Assembly (NCBI RefSeq): GCF_038751955.1
Contig: NZ_JBCEXH010000002.1
Coordinates: 124,001 to 188,000 of the forward strand
Reading direction: 5' to 3'
Length of the DNA: 64,000 nt
Source of the DNA: Methanocalculus natronophilus
GTDB lineage: Archaea > Halobacteriota > Methanomicrobia > Methanomicrobiales > Methanocorpusculaceae
Below are positions 51,554 through 60,850 of this stretch, piece after piece; position 1 is the stretch's first letter, and each line of letters starts with the position of its first letter. The notes under the pieces were generated by a model. It was not told the DNA's origin. It searched no databases and saw nothing but the letters and a program-made list of their open reading frames with translations. A program made the translations under genes and the position numbers.

Positions 51554-52774
51554 CTACACAATGCCAGTAAGCATCATCAGGCCGATTGCCACCAGAAATA
51601 CACCCATACAGAACCTGATCAAGCGATTATATCTTCCTCGCCACTCATCCAGGTGTCCTGGTGCCAGACCCCGGTATACAATGAGAAGGACAAGCAGAAG
51701 CGGCAGTACAAAGATGAGGTTATACAGGATGAGATAGGGCAGGCCTTCCATAAAGGTCATCCGATCAGCAAGAAGAGCGAGTATGGCAAGGTATATCCCG
51801 CCGGTGCAGGGCAGTTCAACGATACTGACAAACGCACCAAGGAGAAGGGCAGACGGGATCGTTGCCCGCCGGATATAGTTCCCGATACGCTCACTGAACC
51901 GATCCGGGATAGAGAAGGAGAAGGCATGCTTCTTCCTGACCACATCACCAATCTGGAATAGACCTGCAAGTATCACGATGACTGCTGCAAGCGAGAAGAA
52001 AGGACTGGTTATCTCAAGGGAGTGTACAAAACCAAGCAGGGCAAGTCCTGCCAGAAGGTAAACGACAAACACCGTCCCGATATAGACCAGGCCAACCTGG
52101 AGCATCCGTCTCCTGTCATCTAGTGTCGAGAGGTACGCAAGAAGGACGAAGAGGACTGCAAACGCACAGGGGTTGATGCTGTCGACTGCTGCGCCGATGA
52201 GAACTGCTGCCAGTGTCACCTGCCTGCCGGGGGAAGGATCAGGTCCCGGCGGTATCTTCTCCGGGGCAGGAGTTGGCAGTTTGCCATCCCTGTCACTACC
52301 CTCAGCATCATCAAAGGTTCTGAGAGCCCAAAGCAGCAACTCCACTCTATCCATATCTCCATCCTGCAACGCTTCGGTCTCAGCTGCTTTGAGAAGTATC
52401 GGGATACGGGAGCTTATCTGCTCTTCACCAACCATCACCGCATCTCCGATCAGAAAGAGAGGGACAAGCGGCGTCTCTATATGGTAGTTATCAGCAATTG
52501 AAAAGAAATGCTCCCGGTTCTCCCTGCTATGGGTGATCTCAAGGTATTCAGTTTCAATATGGGGGTAGACCCGTGCAAGCTCTTCGACAAGCGGCCTCAC
52601 ACGATTGCAGTTTGCACAGGTCAGGCTATAAAAATAGTATGCATCTACCCTCTCTTCGCCAATTTCCGGATTAAGGTCAGGCTCTTCTCCATGATAGACA
52701 AAGGCAGATGCAACAGCTGTTCCAGTGAAGAGAAGAATGAAGATAGTACACAGAATCGAGAAGACCAGCCTCAT
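51554..52774 (-). CDS. Thioredoxin-like domain fused to CcdA/DsbD-type membrane domain
   Basis: 406 residues from ATG 52774 (AAGGGGG upstream). After a signal segment, residues 40-150 form a thioredoxin fold with CANC in YFYSLTCANCNRVRPLVEEL. After an acidic/Pro linker, residues 190-400 hold about six helices with INPCAFAVLFVLLAYL and ELPCTGGIYLAILAL, the two membrane cysteines of CcdA/DsbD. It passes reducing power from the cytoplasm to extracytoplasmic thiols, perhaps for Cys-containing binding proteins encoded next to it. Confidence 0.9.
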   Translation of the reverse strand: MRLVFSILCTIFILLFTGTAVASAFVYHGEEPDLNPEIGEERVDAYYFYSLTCANCNRVRPLVEELARVYPHIETEYLEITHSRENREHFFSIADNYHIETPLVPLFLIGDAVMVGEEQISSRIPILLKAAETEALQDGDMDRVELLLWALRTFDDAEGSDRDGKLPTPAPEKIPPGPDPSPGRQVTLAAVLIGAAVDSINPCAFAVLFVLLAYLSTLDDRRRMLQVGLVYIGTVFVVYLLAGLALLGFVHSLEITSPFFSLAAVIVILAGLFQIGDVVRKKHAFSFSIPDRFSERIGNYIRRATIPSALLLGAFVSIVELPCTGGIYLAILALLADRMTFMEGLPYLILYNLIFVLPLLLVLLIVYRGLAPGHLDEWRGRYNRLIRFCMGVFLVAIGLMMLTGIV

Positions 52775-52901
52775 AGCAATGAAAAAATCCCCCTTCAACG
52801 ATGGCAGAGGAGAGGTTGCCAGAATATGATGGGGAAGGAATGATACCTATCTCCCTTCACCCAACCCCTCTCGTCCGGTTCCAATGCTGTTTTCTTTTTT
52901 C

Positions 52902-54137
52902 TCACCCGCAGCTTGGGCAATCATCAACTGCCCAGTCCATCCACTGGGCCGAACGAAGCCCGATTGCTGTTTGATGATCCACATCATAAACATTCTTGTA
53001 GAAGTCAAGCAGCCATTCTGAGAGTTCGATATCTGCAAACAGATCAGGATATGCCGCTTTTGCGATAATCATCACATCAATCGGATACTCGATCCGTTTT
53101 GCACAGTTGCAAGGAGTCCAGGGCCAGGCGACGACACGCTGGTTCTTCACTGCAGTCAGCTCCTGCAGGTTCTGATAATACGGAGCAGTATACAACTCCG
53201 AAGGCGGGTGATACCCACTTGCCGTGCAGAGAACAATGACATCCGGATCAATACTCAGAATATGCTCAGCCGAGACCGTCTTGAAATATCCATCCTGCCG
53301 GTATGCATTTTTCGCATGGGCAATCTCTTCGATGAAGTACGACTCGATGGTATCAAGGCCAAAGACCTGTCCTGCACCCCCGGCATCCCGTGCTCTGGGG
53401 GATAAGCCGAGAACAAGAACACGTGGCCGCTCCTCCATTGGGATATCTTTTGTCCTCTCATAGATGAAACTGACCTGATCTTCAAGGTACGCAGCGAGTG
53501 TGGAGGCCTCGTCCTTCTTTCCAAAGACCTCACCTATGATCAGGATCTCATCAGTCATCTTGGTCAGATCCGGATCTGTATATGCAGGCGGGCCATAGAT
53601 GACAATAAGCGGGATGCCAAGAGACTCGATGGTGTGTATAGTTTTTGTAACTGATTCGTCACTAATATGGCGCACCGTGCATGAGCCGACACGAAGGATC
53701 ACAACATCGGGGTCAAGGGTTACAAGTGATTCGTAATTCAGTGCTGCCCCCGACTCCGCAACACGCGGAATGTCAATGATCCAGGGGTTCAGGTATGTCA
53801 CCGGATTCATGCCGTCACGGTACCAGTATGATTCGCCATGAATCGTTGGAAACTCGTAGTGGAAGATACGCTGGATACATGAAGACCCAACACCGACAAT
53901 CGTCTCCTCGACACCAAGATAGGTCATTGTCCCCTCGATCATGCCGTCTGAGACCGTGACAACACGCTCAATATGTACCGGAACCTGCACCGCAACGCCA
54001 CGGGAATCAACAACTGTGCGGTAGCTCCCTTCAGCAGATGGTTCAGTATCAACGGTATCAGTTGATCCGACACACCCTGCAGAGAGCAGAAGGGCGATCA
54101 GGATGATCGCCACAGATAGGAATACTTTGGTTTTCAT
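52902..54137 (-). CDS. ABC importer substrate-binding lipoprotein, Cys-rich
   Basis: 411 residues from ATG 54137. Lipoprotein signal IILIALLLSAGC (lipid Cys about residue 22), then a PF01497 domain. It shares long segments with the protein at 57281, including SELYTAPYYQNLQELTAVKN. Unlike that paralogue it has extra cysteines (SSCIQR, GSCTVRH, WTPCNCAKR and the C-terminal DDCPSCG), suggesting metal binding or disulfides. Last gene of the cluster permease, ATPase, methyltransferase, binding protein. Ligand unknown; a metal chelate is likely. Confidence 0.9.
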   Translation of the reverse strand: MKTKVFLSVAIILIALLLSAGCVGSTDTVDTEPSAEGSYRTVVDSRGVAVQVPVHIERVVTVSDGMIEGTMTYLGVEETIVGVGSSCIQRIFHYEFPTIHGESYWYRDGMNPVTYLNPWIIDIPRVAESGAALNYESLVTLDPDVVILRVGSCTVRHISDESVTKTIHTIESLGIPLIVIYGPPAYTDPDLTKMTDEILIIGEVFGKKDEASTLAAYLEDQVSFIYERTKDIPMEERPRVLVLGLSPRARDAGGAGQVFGLDTIESYFIEEIAHAKNAYRQDGYFKTVSAEHILSIDPDVIVLCTASGYHPPSELYTAPYYQNLQELTAVKNQRVVAWPWTPCNCAKRIEYPIDVMIIAKAAYPDLFADIELSEWLLDFYKNVYDVDHQTAIGLRSAQWMDWAVDDCPSCG

Positions 54138-54198
54138 GGATAACACCAGGAATTTGTTCGTTGCCCAATACCCGATACATCATGATCAACAGGATAGC

Positions 54199-55044
54199 TC
54201 ACCGGCATCCATTCACCCTCCACCAGATCTTCACCCGCTTCGTCATCCCTGAATGGATGAATTCATCACCATTTTGAACAAGTACCCCTCTCAGGTAGTC
54301 AAGCAGGATCGCCTCCTGCTCCGGGGTCTGTATCCCATACTGGCCTTTGTATTCTTCAAGGGCAGCCTCAGGGTTTGGGAATCTCCTGACATGATCCATA
54401 TCGGCAGTCTCGACATTTGGGTAAAAGCCCATCGAATAGAGGAGATTAAAGAGGACATCCGCTTTTGGTCCACGCTGGTATTCTCTTCCATGGAGTTTTG
54501 GCCAGAGGTCGATCATCGCCTGCTCCCAGCTTGTTGTATCTGCAAACCAGAAGAGGTAGACCCAGTCAGACGAGACCTGGCACATTGCAGAAATTGCTTC
54601 CCTGATATCCGGCATCCCAAGCGAGTACGAGGCAACAACGACATCATACTGCTGTTCCAGATCCGTTGAAAGTTCAATATCCTCCCAGCGTTTCTCAACA
54701 ACCCGGATATTCGTGAGCCCTTCTTCCAAGGCATACTCCTTCAGAACCCCGGTCATTCCGGGAGAAGGCTCAACAGCGGTGACATGGGCTGCTTTTTTTG
54801 CGATCGGGATTGCCATTGTTCCGGGCCCGGCGCCAATATCAAGCACACGGGAACCGGAGTGGATCGGGAGACCTTCGATCACGTGCCTTATCCGCTCCGG
54901 GTTCTCCCTTGACTGCTTCATAAATGATCTTGCCTTCTCTTTTGAGGCCCAGATCGAGGCGCAGTCATTTGTTCCACGGCATTCCAGGTTGTTATTATAC
55001 AGTTTCTGCCAGATCAGGTTCCAGTCTAACTCGGTATACTCCAT
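54199..55044 (-). CDS. Class I SAM-dependent methyltransferase in an ABC importer operon
   Basis: 281 residues from ATG 55044 (AGGAGTG upstream). The AdoMet loop is VLDIGAGPGTMAIPIAKK near residue 72, with the acidic motif II VTAVEPSPGM. The N-terminal region has WNLIWQKLYNNN and CRGTNDCASIW. The target is unknown. It is wedged between the ATPase and a substrate-binding protein, so it may modify the imported chelate or precursor. Similar methyltransferases occur beside metal-chelate importers, but this is inference. Confidence 0.88.
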   Translation of the reverse strand: MEYTELDWNLIWQKLYNNNLECRGTNDCASIWASKEKARSFMKQSRENPERIRHVIEGLPIHSGSRVLDIGAGPGTMAIPIAKKAAHVTAVEPSPGMTGVLKEYALEEGLTNIRVVEKRWEDIELSTDLEQQYDVVVASYSLGMPDIREAISAMCQVSSDWVYLFWFADTTSWEQAMIDLWPKLHGREYQRGPKADVLFNLLYSMGFYPNVETADMDHVRRFPNPEAALEEYKGQYGIQTPEQEAILLDYLRGVLVQNGDEFIHSGMTKRVKIWWRVNGCR

Positions 55045-55067
55045 TCTACACTCCTTGTACAATCTAT

Positions 55068-55925
55068 CTAGGATTCTGTTTTTATTTTCTGAGATTCATG
55101 GTACGATAACAGGCCATCTGCATGGCCGTGGTGGTGACCATCACAGCAGCACCGATCTGCAACGCTCCGGGGCATTACCATCTGCACTCCGTTGACTGAC
55201 CGGACACAGCAGGTGTCACGGTAGATCAAGGAGAGCACCTCCTCTGATATGACCTCGGAGGGAGGTCCATCAGCCACAATATCCCCATCTCCCATCACAA
55301 CCACCTGATCACAGAACCAGGCGACATGGTTTGGGTCATGGCTGCAGGCGAGGATTGTCTTCCCATCCTCTGCGATATCCCCCATAATCTTCCAGATACG
55401 CATCTGGTTCTGGAAATCAAGCGCACTTGTCGGCTCATCAAGGAAGAGTACCGGTGTCGCCTGTGCAAGGGCACGGGCCATCAGCACCATCTGCCGCTGA
55501 CCGCCGGAGAGCTGGTTATAGGGACGATCAGCCAGATCGTCAATCTCAAGTTCTGCAAGAGCATCCATTGCGATCTCCTTGTCACGCCGCTTCACCCCGA
55601 AGAAACCTCCAAGATGTGGGGTCCTGCCCATCAGGACAACTTCACGGACAAGATAGGGGAACGGGGGCTTGTGTTCCTGTGGCACGTAGGCAACCATCCG
55701 GGCCATCTCCTCGATTGAGCAGGTATATGCATCCTCGCCGCACATTCGCACCAGCCCCTCTCCTGCCTTCAGAAAACGGAGACAGCATTTGAAGAGTGTC
55801 GTCTTGCCTGACCCGTTTGGCCCAAAAAGGCCACATAGTTCTCCTTCCTGTACAGAGAATGAGACCCCTGACAATACATTCGGAACCTCATCATAACTGA
55901 AATGGATATTGTGCACATCTAACAT
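55068..55925 (-). CDS. ABC importer ATP-binding protein with Cys/His-rich tail
   Basis: 285 residues. FecE-type ATPase: Walker A GPNGSGKTTLFKC, signature LSGGQRQMVLMARAL, Walker B VLFLDEPTSALD. After the catalytic domain the C-terminus reads CCVRSV.. and then ADRCCCDGHHHGHADG: three adjacent Cys and five His within 16 residues. This is a likely metal-binding or metal-sensing tail. Overall length is slightly above the 255-265 usual. Six bp after the permease gene. Confidence 0.93.
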   Translation of the reverse strand: MLDVHNIHFSYDEVPNVLSGVSFSVQEGELCGLFGPNGSGKTTLFKCCLRFLKAGEGLVRMCGEDAYTCSIEEMARMVAYVPQEHKPPFPYLVREVVLMGRTPHLGGFFGVKRRDKEIAMDALAELEIDDLADRPYNQLSGGQRQMVLMARALAQATPVLFLDEPTSALDFQNQMRIWKIMGDIAEDGKTILACSHDPNHVAWFCDQVVVMGDGDIVADGPPSEVISEEVLSLIYRDTCCVRSVNGVQMVMPRSVADRCCCDGHHHGHADGLLSYHESQKIKTES

Positions 55926-55931
55926 GGTTTA

Positions 55932-57011
55932 TCACCCAAAGATGACCCGGCCCTTGTGCCGGAGCAGGTAACAGAGATACGGAGCACCAAGGATTGAGGC
56001 GATGATGCCGACTGGAATCTCTGCTGTTGTCAGTGTTCTCGCAAGCGTATCACAGATGATCAGGTACGTTGCACCCATCATCAGTGCAGCCGGTATCACG
56101 TACCGGTTATCCGGCCCAAGCATCATCCTCGCCGCATGGGGCATCATCAGGCCGACCCAGGCGATGATGCCAACAAGCGAGACGGCAAATGCGGTGACGG
56201 CTGTTGCGAGTGCGACAACAATGAACTTGTACCGCTCAGGATTCACCCCCAGCGTCCGTGCCTCCTCATCACCCATAGAGAGGATATTCAGTTTCCACCC
56301 AAGCCCCCAGAGAATGATGAAGCAGAGGAGGACAAACGGTGTCAGCAGCCGGACATCGCCCCAGGTGGCATAGTAGAACCCGCCCATCAGCCAGAAGACG
56401 ATCTCTCGTAGAGCCGTATCGGTTGAGATGTACTGCAGGAGCGAGACAAGGGCCGAGAAGATCGAACCGATAATGACACCGGCAAGGATGAGGGTGACAA
56501 TCGGGGTTTCACCCCGTACCCGGGCAAGCAGATACGCAAAAGTAACCGCGAGCGCACCAAAGATGAAGGCTGAGATCTGGATCGAGAAGAAGATATGGGG
56601 AAATACTATCCCAAGCGCTGCGCCAAAAGCTGCTCCTGACGAGACACCGAGGATATAGGGCTCAACAAGCGGGTTTCTGAAGACACCCTGGAAGACTGCT
56701 CCCGCAATTGCAAGAGCACCCCCGACCGAGATTGCAAGGATGATTCTTGGTACACGAATATCCCAGACGATTGTGTTATGCAGTCGTGGGAGGGCGGAGA
56801 CATCACCAAAGGTAAGATGGGTCAGGATTGTCCTGTAAACGGCAGAAACCGCAATATCATATGCCCCCATCGTGACTGCGATACAGGCGCTGAGAAAGAG
56901 CAGGGCAGCAAGTGCAAGCAGGATGCCGATCTTCTTCCCTTCATTGAATCCATCAACAGGATCATACCCGAGGCTGATGAGAAACTGTCGTAAGTTCTTT
57001 GATTCTGCCAT
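55932..57011 (-). CDS. FecCD-type ABC importer permease
   Basis: 359 residues, about ten membrane helices. Motifs are RVPRIILAISVGGALAIAGAVFQGVFRNPLVEPYILGVS and GIIAWVGLMMPHAARMMLG. The N-terminal 35 residues are hydrophilic. It imports a chelate with the ATPase directly downstream. First gene of the minus-strand operon; TATA-like ATTTATATTATTATC lies about 45 nt upstream in the AT-rich divergent promoter region. Confidence 0.94.
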   Translation of the reverse strand: MAESKNLRQFLISLGYDPVDGFNEGKKIGILLALAALLFLSACIAVTMGAYDIAVSAVYRTILTHLTFGDVSALPRLHNTIVWDIRVPRIILAISVGGALAIAGAVFQGVFRNPLVEPYILGVSSGAAFGAALGIVFPHIFFSIQISAFIFGALAVTFAYLLARVRGETPIVTLILAGVIIGSIFSALVSLLQYISTDTALREIVFWLMGGFYYATWGDVRLLTPFVLLCFIILWGLGWKLNILSMGDEEARTLGVNPERYKFIVVALATAVTAFAVSLVGIIAWVGLMMPHAARMMLGPDNRYVIPAALMMGATYLIICDTLARTLTTAEIPVGIIASILGAPYLCYLLRHKGRVIFG

Positions 57012-57280
57012 AAGAAAACAAATCCCCCGGATGTATACTCATCTTGGTATGATAATAATATAAATTCATAGCATTTGATCCAAAATTTTTCATCTTGAAA
57101 AGCACTAATTAAAAAAATGTAGAGAGAATATCATTTCAAATAAAATATTTTCAAAAATAGCGATTATTAATAAGAGAAAATAGCCGTAAACTTTCGCATT
57201 TTAAAATAATATTCAATCAAATCTTAGTTATGAAATAACAAAAAATAACATATTAATAGTACAAAGCTGATGAACAGTAT
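57012..57280. promoter_or_regulatory. AT-rich divergent promoter region of the second importer
   Basis: 269 bases, far AT-richer than the surroundings, with no gene. Boxes: minus-strand ATTTATATTATTATC near 57052-57066 for the permease, and plus-strand ACATATTAATAG at 57248-57259, about 22-33 nt before ATG 57281, pointing to a leaderless transcript. The long A/T tracts between would suit a metal- or iron-responsive repressor, but no clear dyad is seen. Confidence 0.6.
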
Positions 57281-58501
57281 ATGAAGAATTTTCATTACCT
57301 CCTTATAGCCGCCTTCCTTCTTATTGGTGCAGTGCTGATCTCAGGATGCACTGATCATGGAACAGGTGGAGAAGACCATGAATCCGCAGATACCCGCATA
57401 ATCACCGATATGCGTGGCCGGACTGTTGAGATCCCCTCGACTATTGAGCGGGTTGTCTGCATAGACGACGGGTTTGTCGAAGGTATCATGTACCGGTTCG
57501 GCGAGCATGAGAAGGTCGTCGGAGTCGGTGGCGAATGGACCAGGGATTATACCTATTCATTTGACACAGTCGGCGGAGAGTCATATGAATATACAAACGG
57601 TATGAATCCTGTCAGTTATCTCATACCAGAACTTGCCGATCTTCCCGTCCTCGTTGGAGCGGGTACAGGGATGAACTACGAAACCCTTGCCTCGCTTGAA
57701 CCGGATGTGATATTCCTCAGGATGGGTGCATGGGCATTCAGGGCTGGAGACGAGGAGAACCTCCAGAAGACCATTCATACAATAGAATCCCTTGGATACC
57801 CACTCGTCATCCTGGTGGGGCCGCCATACCAGGATGAACCAACAATCGATCAGATAGGAGATGAGATCCGGATCATAGGTGAAGTCTTCTCAAAGCAGGA
57901 TGATGCTGATGCACTTGCAGACTATCTTGACGCCCAGATCAGTGAGATACGGAAACGGACACAAGGTATTCCCGAGGATGAAAAGGTTCGGATGATCCAG
58001 CTTGGTCTCTCCCCCCGTGCACGGCAGGGTGGCGGTGCCGGTATGGTGTGGGGCAAGGATACAATAGAGTCCTATTTCATTGAGGAGATTGCAAATGCAA
58101 AGAATGTCTACGAAGGTACAGGCGCATTCGTCGTTGTCTCAACCGAACAGATCCTGGCTCTTGATCCTGACGTGATCGTGCTCCCGACGGCACAGGGATA
58201 CCACCCGGCAAGCGAGTTGTATACTGCTCCGTATTACCAGAACCTGCAGGAACTGACTGCTGTCAAGAACGAGCGCGTCTATGCCCTCCCCTGGACGCCC
58301 TTCAACTGGGCAAAGCGCCTGGAATATCCAATTGAGGCGATGGTCATCGCAAAAGCAGCATATCCGGATCGCTTTTCTGACATCAATGTCGGGGAATGGA
58401 CACTGGAGTTCTACCAGGAGGTTTATCGTGTGGATGAGGCAACAGCACGGGAACTCAGGTCAGTCCAGTGGCTCGACTGGATGGCCAAAGAGAACTTCTA
58501 A
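57281..58501 (+). CDS. ABC importer substrate-binding lipoprotein
   Basis: 406 residues. Lipoprotein signal AAFLLIGAVLISGC (Cys about residue 23), then a His/Glu-rich spacer (DHGTGGEDHES) and a PF01497 domain (TDMRGRTVEIPSTIERVVCIDDGFVEG). Paralogue of the protein at 52902, but without its extra cysteines (WTPFNWAKR instead of WTPCNCAKR). It probably shares the permease/ATPase encoded divergently. Followed by a T7 run. Confidence 0.92.
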   Translation: MKNFHYLLIAAFLLIGAVLISGCTDHGTGGEDHESADTRIITDMRGRTVEIPSTIERVVCIDDGFVEGIMYRFGEHEKVVGVGGEWTRDYTYSFDTVGGESYEYTNGMNPVSYLIPELADLPVLVGAGTGMNYETLASLEPDVIFLRMGAWAFRAGDEENLQKTIHTIESLGYPLVILVGPPYQDEPTIDQIGDEIRIIGEVFSKQDDADALADYLDAQISEIRKRTQGIPEDEKVRMIQLGLSPRARQGGGAGMVWGKDTIESYFIEEIANAKNVYEGTGAFVVVSTEQILALDPDVIVLPTAQGYHPASELYTAPYYQNLQELTAVKNERVYALPWTPFNWAKRLEYPIEAMVIAKAAYPDRFSDINVGEWTLEFYQEVYRVDEATARELRSVQWLDWMAKENF

Positions 58502-58503
58502 CC

Positions 58504-58510
58504 TTTTTTT
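58504..58510 (+). terminator. Oligo-T terminator
   Basis: Seven T start three bases after the stop of the binding-protein gene. Confidence 0.5.
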
Positions 58511-58581
58511 ATTTCCGAACAGAACCCTTTACGTCACACCGGTGTCAATATATTATTACGAAGTAAAGGAGTTCGTAGCAC

Positions 58582-59538
58582 GTGCCTGCAGTAGAGATCA
58601 GAGACGTAACAAAACGGTTCGGCACCCTTGTTGCAGTCAATGAGATGAACCTCTCAATTGACCGGGAGATCTTCGGCCTCCTCGGGCCAAACGGGTCAGG
58701 CAAGACGACGACCGTCAAGATGCTCACCACACTCCTCACCCCGACAGCAGGCGATGCATGGATCTGCGGCCATTCGATCCTCACCGATCCAAACCGGGTG
58801 CGTGAGCAGATCAGCTATGTCCCCCAGGATATGGCAGTCGATCCGAAGCTGACCGGGCGGGAGAATGTCCTCTTCTATGCGAAGCTCTATGGCATCCCCC
58901 GGCCCCGGGAGACCACAGACGAGGCTCTCTCTTTACTGGAACTTGGAGAGCGGGCAGACGATCTCACCCGGACATACTCCGGCGGGATGCGCAGGCGGCT
59001 TGAGCTTGCCCAGGCACTCGTCCATGATCCCGAGGTGCTCTTCCTGGACGAGCCAACAATCGGGCTTGATGTCGCCGGGAGACGGCGGATCTGGGACCAT
59101 ATCATCACCCTGAAAGAGAAGGGGATGACTATCTTTGTCACCACCCACTACATGGATGAGGCAGACCATGCCTGCGACCGTGTCGGGATCATCGATAGCG
59201 GAACAGTGGTCGCATCCGATACACCGGCACACCTGAAGGCGGAGATCTGCCGGGACATCGTTGCAATCCGGGCAGATGGCAGATTTACCGGGACTGTTCC
59301 CGACGATATCACGTACCTCGGCCAGTCTGGCGACGAGCTGAAGTTCGAGGCACAAAGCGGTGAGGAAGCCGGTATCGTCCTCTCCCGCCTGCTTGCAGAG
59401 AATGGCATGCAGGTTCGATCCGTATCGATCCGGCAGCCGACCCTTGATGATGTCTTCCTCGCCCTCGTCGGGGAACAGGACGAATCGACTGCATTTGATT
59501 TCCAGCGGTTCAGGACGATGCTTCGGAGGCGAAGATGA
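58582..59538 (+). CDS. DrrA-type ABC exporter ATP-binding protein
   Basis: 318 residues from GTG 58582 (GGAG upstream). Walker A GPNGSGKTTTVKML, signature YSGGMRRRLELAQAL, Walker B VLFLDEPTIGLD, H-loop VTTHYMDEADH. The C-terminal 90 residues are the DUF4162-like extension of DrrA-type exporters (GIVLSRLLAENGMQVRSVSIRQPTLDDVFLAL). Drug or lipid export is the family theme; substrate unknown. Overlaps the permease gene by ATGA. Confidence 0.94.
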   Translation: MPAVEIRDVTKRFGTLVAVNEMNLSIDREIFGLLGPNGSGKTTTVKMLTTLLTPTAGDAWICGHSILTDPNRVREQISYVPQDMAVDPKLTGRENVLFYAKLYGIPRPRETTDEALSLLELGERADDLTRTYSGGMRRRLELAQALVHDPEVLFLDEPTIGLDVAGRRRIWDHIITLKEKGMTIFVTTHYMDEADHACDRVGIIDSGTVVASDTPAHLKAEICRDIVAIRADGRFTGTVPDDITYLGQSGDELKFEAQSGEEAGIVLSRLLAENGMQVRSVSIRQPTLDDVFLALVGEQDESTAFDFQRFRTMLRRRR

Positions 59539-60260
59539 GAGAGACATTCTATTACATGGAGCGGGACTTCCGCAGGTGGAGCCGTGGAAAGATCAATGTC
59601 ATCTCAGCACTCATCCTGCCGGCTGCCTGGCTCATCTTCGTCGGCCTTGCGCTTCCAATCCGCTTCACCGACAACTACCTCGACTTCATCACCCCCGGAA
59701 TCCTCGTCCTGACGATGCTTGGTGCCTCGCTGCAGGGGGGAGCACTCCTGATGTTTGACAAGATCCTCGGGTTTCTCCAGAAGTTCCTTGCGATGCCCGC
59801 ACCACGAGAGAGTATCCTCTTTGGTAAGATCCTCTTCATCACCATCAGGGGTATGATCCAGACGACGATCATCCTGGTGATGGCCATCCTGCTTGGTGCA
59901 CAGTTCCTTGACCCGCTCCTCCTGGCACAGACCTATCTTGTCCTCTTCATCTTCGGTATCCTCCTCTCATCTTTCATGACAACGGTTGCACTCAGCCTGG
60001 AAGATCATGATTCGTACTCGGCATTCAACTCCATGGTTGCCATGCCGCTCTTCTTCACAAGCAGCGCACTGATGCCGTACGAGCAGATGCCGGGGTGGCT
60101 TGAAGTACTTGCACGCCTGAACCCGGTCAGTTATGCAATTGATGCAATCCGGGCATTGCAGGAGGGGATCTTCCCTGCAACCACAATTGGAGGGCTTTTG
60201 ATCGGGGCTGTGCTCGTCCTCTCGGTGAGCATCATGGTCTTCAGGCGGGCAACCGTCTGA
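59535..60260 (+). CDS. ABC-2 type (DrrB) exporter permease
   Basis: 241 residues, six membrane helices. The pattern GILVLTMLGASLQGGALLMFDKI, PRESILFGKILFITIRGM and LARLNPVSYAIDAIRALQEG is the ABC-2 permease family. The C-terminal residues IMVFRRATV and the following 60 bases are repeated at 60851-60948, the trace of a tandem duplication. Partner of the ATPase just upstream. Confidence 0.93.
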   Translation: MRETFYYMERDFRRWSRGKINVISALILPAAWLIFVGLALPIRFTDNYLDFITPGILVLTMLGASLQGGALLMFDKILGFLQKFLAMPAPRESILFGKILFITIRGMIQTTIILVMAILLGAQFLDPLLLAQTYLVLFIFGILLSSFMTTVALSLEDHDSYSAFNSMVAMPLFFTSSALMPYEQMPGWLEVLARLNPVSYAIDAIRALQEGIFPATTIGGLLIGAVLVLSVSIMVFRRATV

Positions 60261-60321
60261 AAAATTAGGGGCATGTCTTGAGCCTGACTCTATGAGATTC
60301 AAGAGAGGCTATCTGGAATCA
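60226..60321. repeat. Direct repeat, copy 1 (3' end of the exporter permease gene)
   Basis: About 96 bp from TGAGCATCATGGTCTTCAGG to CTATCTGGAATCA. It recurs at 60851-60948 with about ten differences. Copy 1 is followed by a fragment (to about 60372) resembling parts of the downstream flavoprotein gene. Confidence 0.9.
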
Positions 60322-60460
60322 AAATAAAGAAAGGGATGTGCCAGGCCGCCTCTCCGCGGGCTTCCGGAGACAGCAAAAATACTTGTTTTATTCACAATGT
60401 AATGGTTATTCTTTTCACTTTCATAATGGTATACAAAAAAGAGAATTGACAACAAGGTCA

Positions 60461-60589
60461 TCAAAACAACACATCATACAAATGAACTAATAAAGCTAAC
60501 ATACAGATTATCACAAGCAAAATAAACAATAAAATACGAATATACCCCTCCATATAGATATCAGCATCAGAATCGTCCCGCATAGACAT
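60461..60589 (-). CDS. 42-residue single-span membrane protein in an AT-rich insert
   Basis: MSMRDDSDADIYMEGYIRIL then a hydrophobic stretch LFILLVIICMLALLVHLYDVLF: an acidic N-terminus followed by one membrane helix. ATG 60589 lies 38 nt after the centre of a good TATA box (60621-60632), and GTGAAGCGTG precedes the ATG. Codon use is AT-rich, unlike the neighbouring genes. No homologue recognised. Reality rests on the promoter geometry and the amphipathic layout. Confidence 0.45.
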   Translation of the reverse strand: MSMRDDSDADIYMEGYIRILLFILLVIICMLALLVHLYDVLF

Positions 60590-60620
60590 CACGCTTCACA
60601 ACAGCAAAATATAATCATCA

Positions 60621-60632
60621 ATTATATAAAAC
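60621..60632 (-). promoter_or_regulatory. TATA box of the 42-residue gene
   Basis: GTTTTATATAAT on the minus strand, about 38 nt before ATG 60589. This gives a predicted transcription start near 60602 and a leader of about 13 nt. Confidence 0.45.
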
Positions 60633-60850
60633 TTATTGCGCGGTGTGACCCCTGCGGCCGCCTGTCAGAGACCAGCATTCCATGGGATCGTCACAAGCAG
60701 ACCAGGCGCCCTTGCCACCAGGACACAATAATTTCAGCACCCAGCCGTACCTGCTCACCTCTTCCGCCGACACCACCCCACAATCAGATAGATCACCAGG
60801 ATACCTGCTGCCAGAGCCCAATCAACCAAGCTCCCTGCTCATAAAGCCCT

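Larger units (their letters stand above)
60322..60850. other. Region between the two copies of the duplication
   Basis: About 530 bases. The first 50 resemble joined 3' and 5' pieces of the flavoprotein gene at 60946. From 60373 to about 60640 it is strongly AT-rich and holds the 42-residue gene and its promoter. From 60640 to 60850 it is GC-rich again. On the minus strand (60755-60829) it could encode only a peptide ending LVIYLIVGWCRRKR, perhaps the tail of a lost membrane protein. Confidence 0.5.

Noticed and set aside
60755-60829. 24-residue minus-strand peptide ending LVIYLIVGWCRRKR, looks like a membrane anchor
   Set aside because: Only a TTG start right after a stop codon, and no promoter. 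At most the tail of a lost gene, so not called as a CDS.
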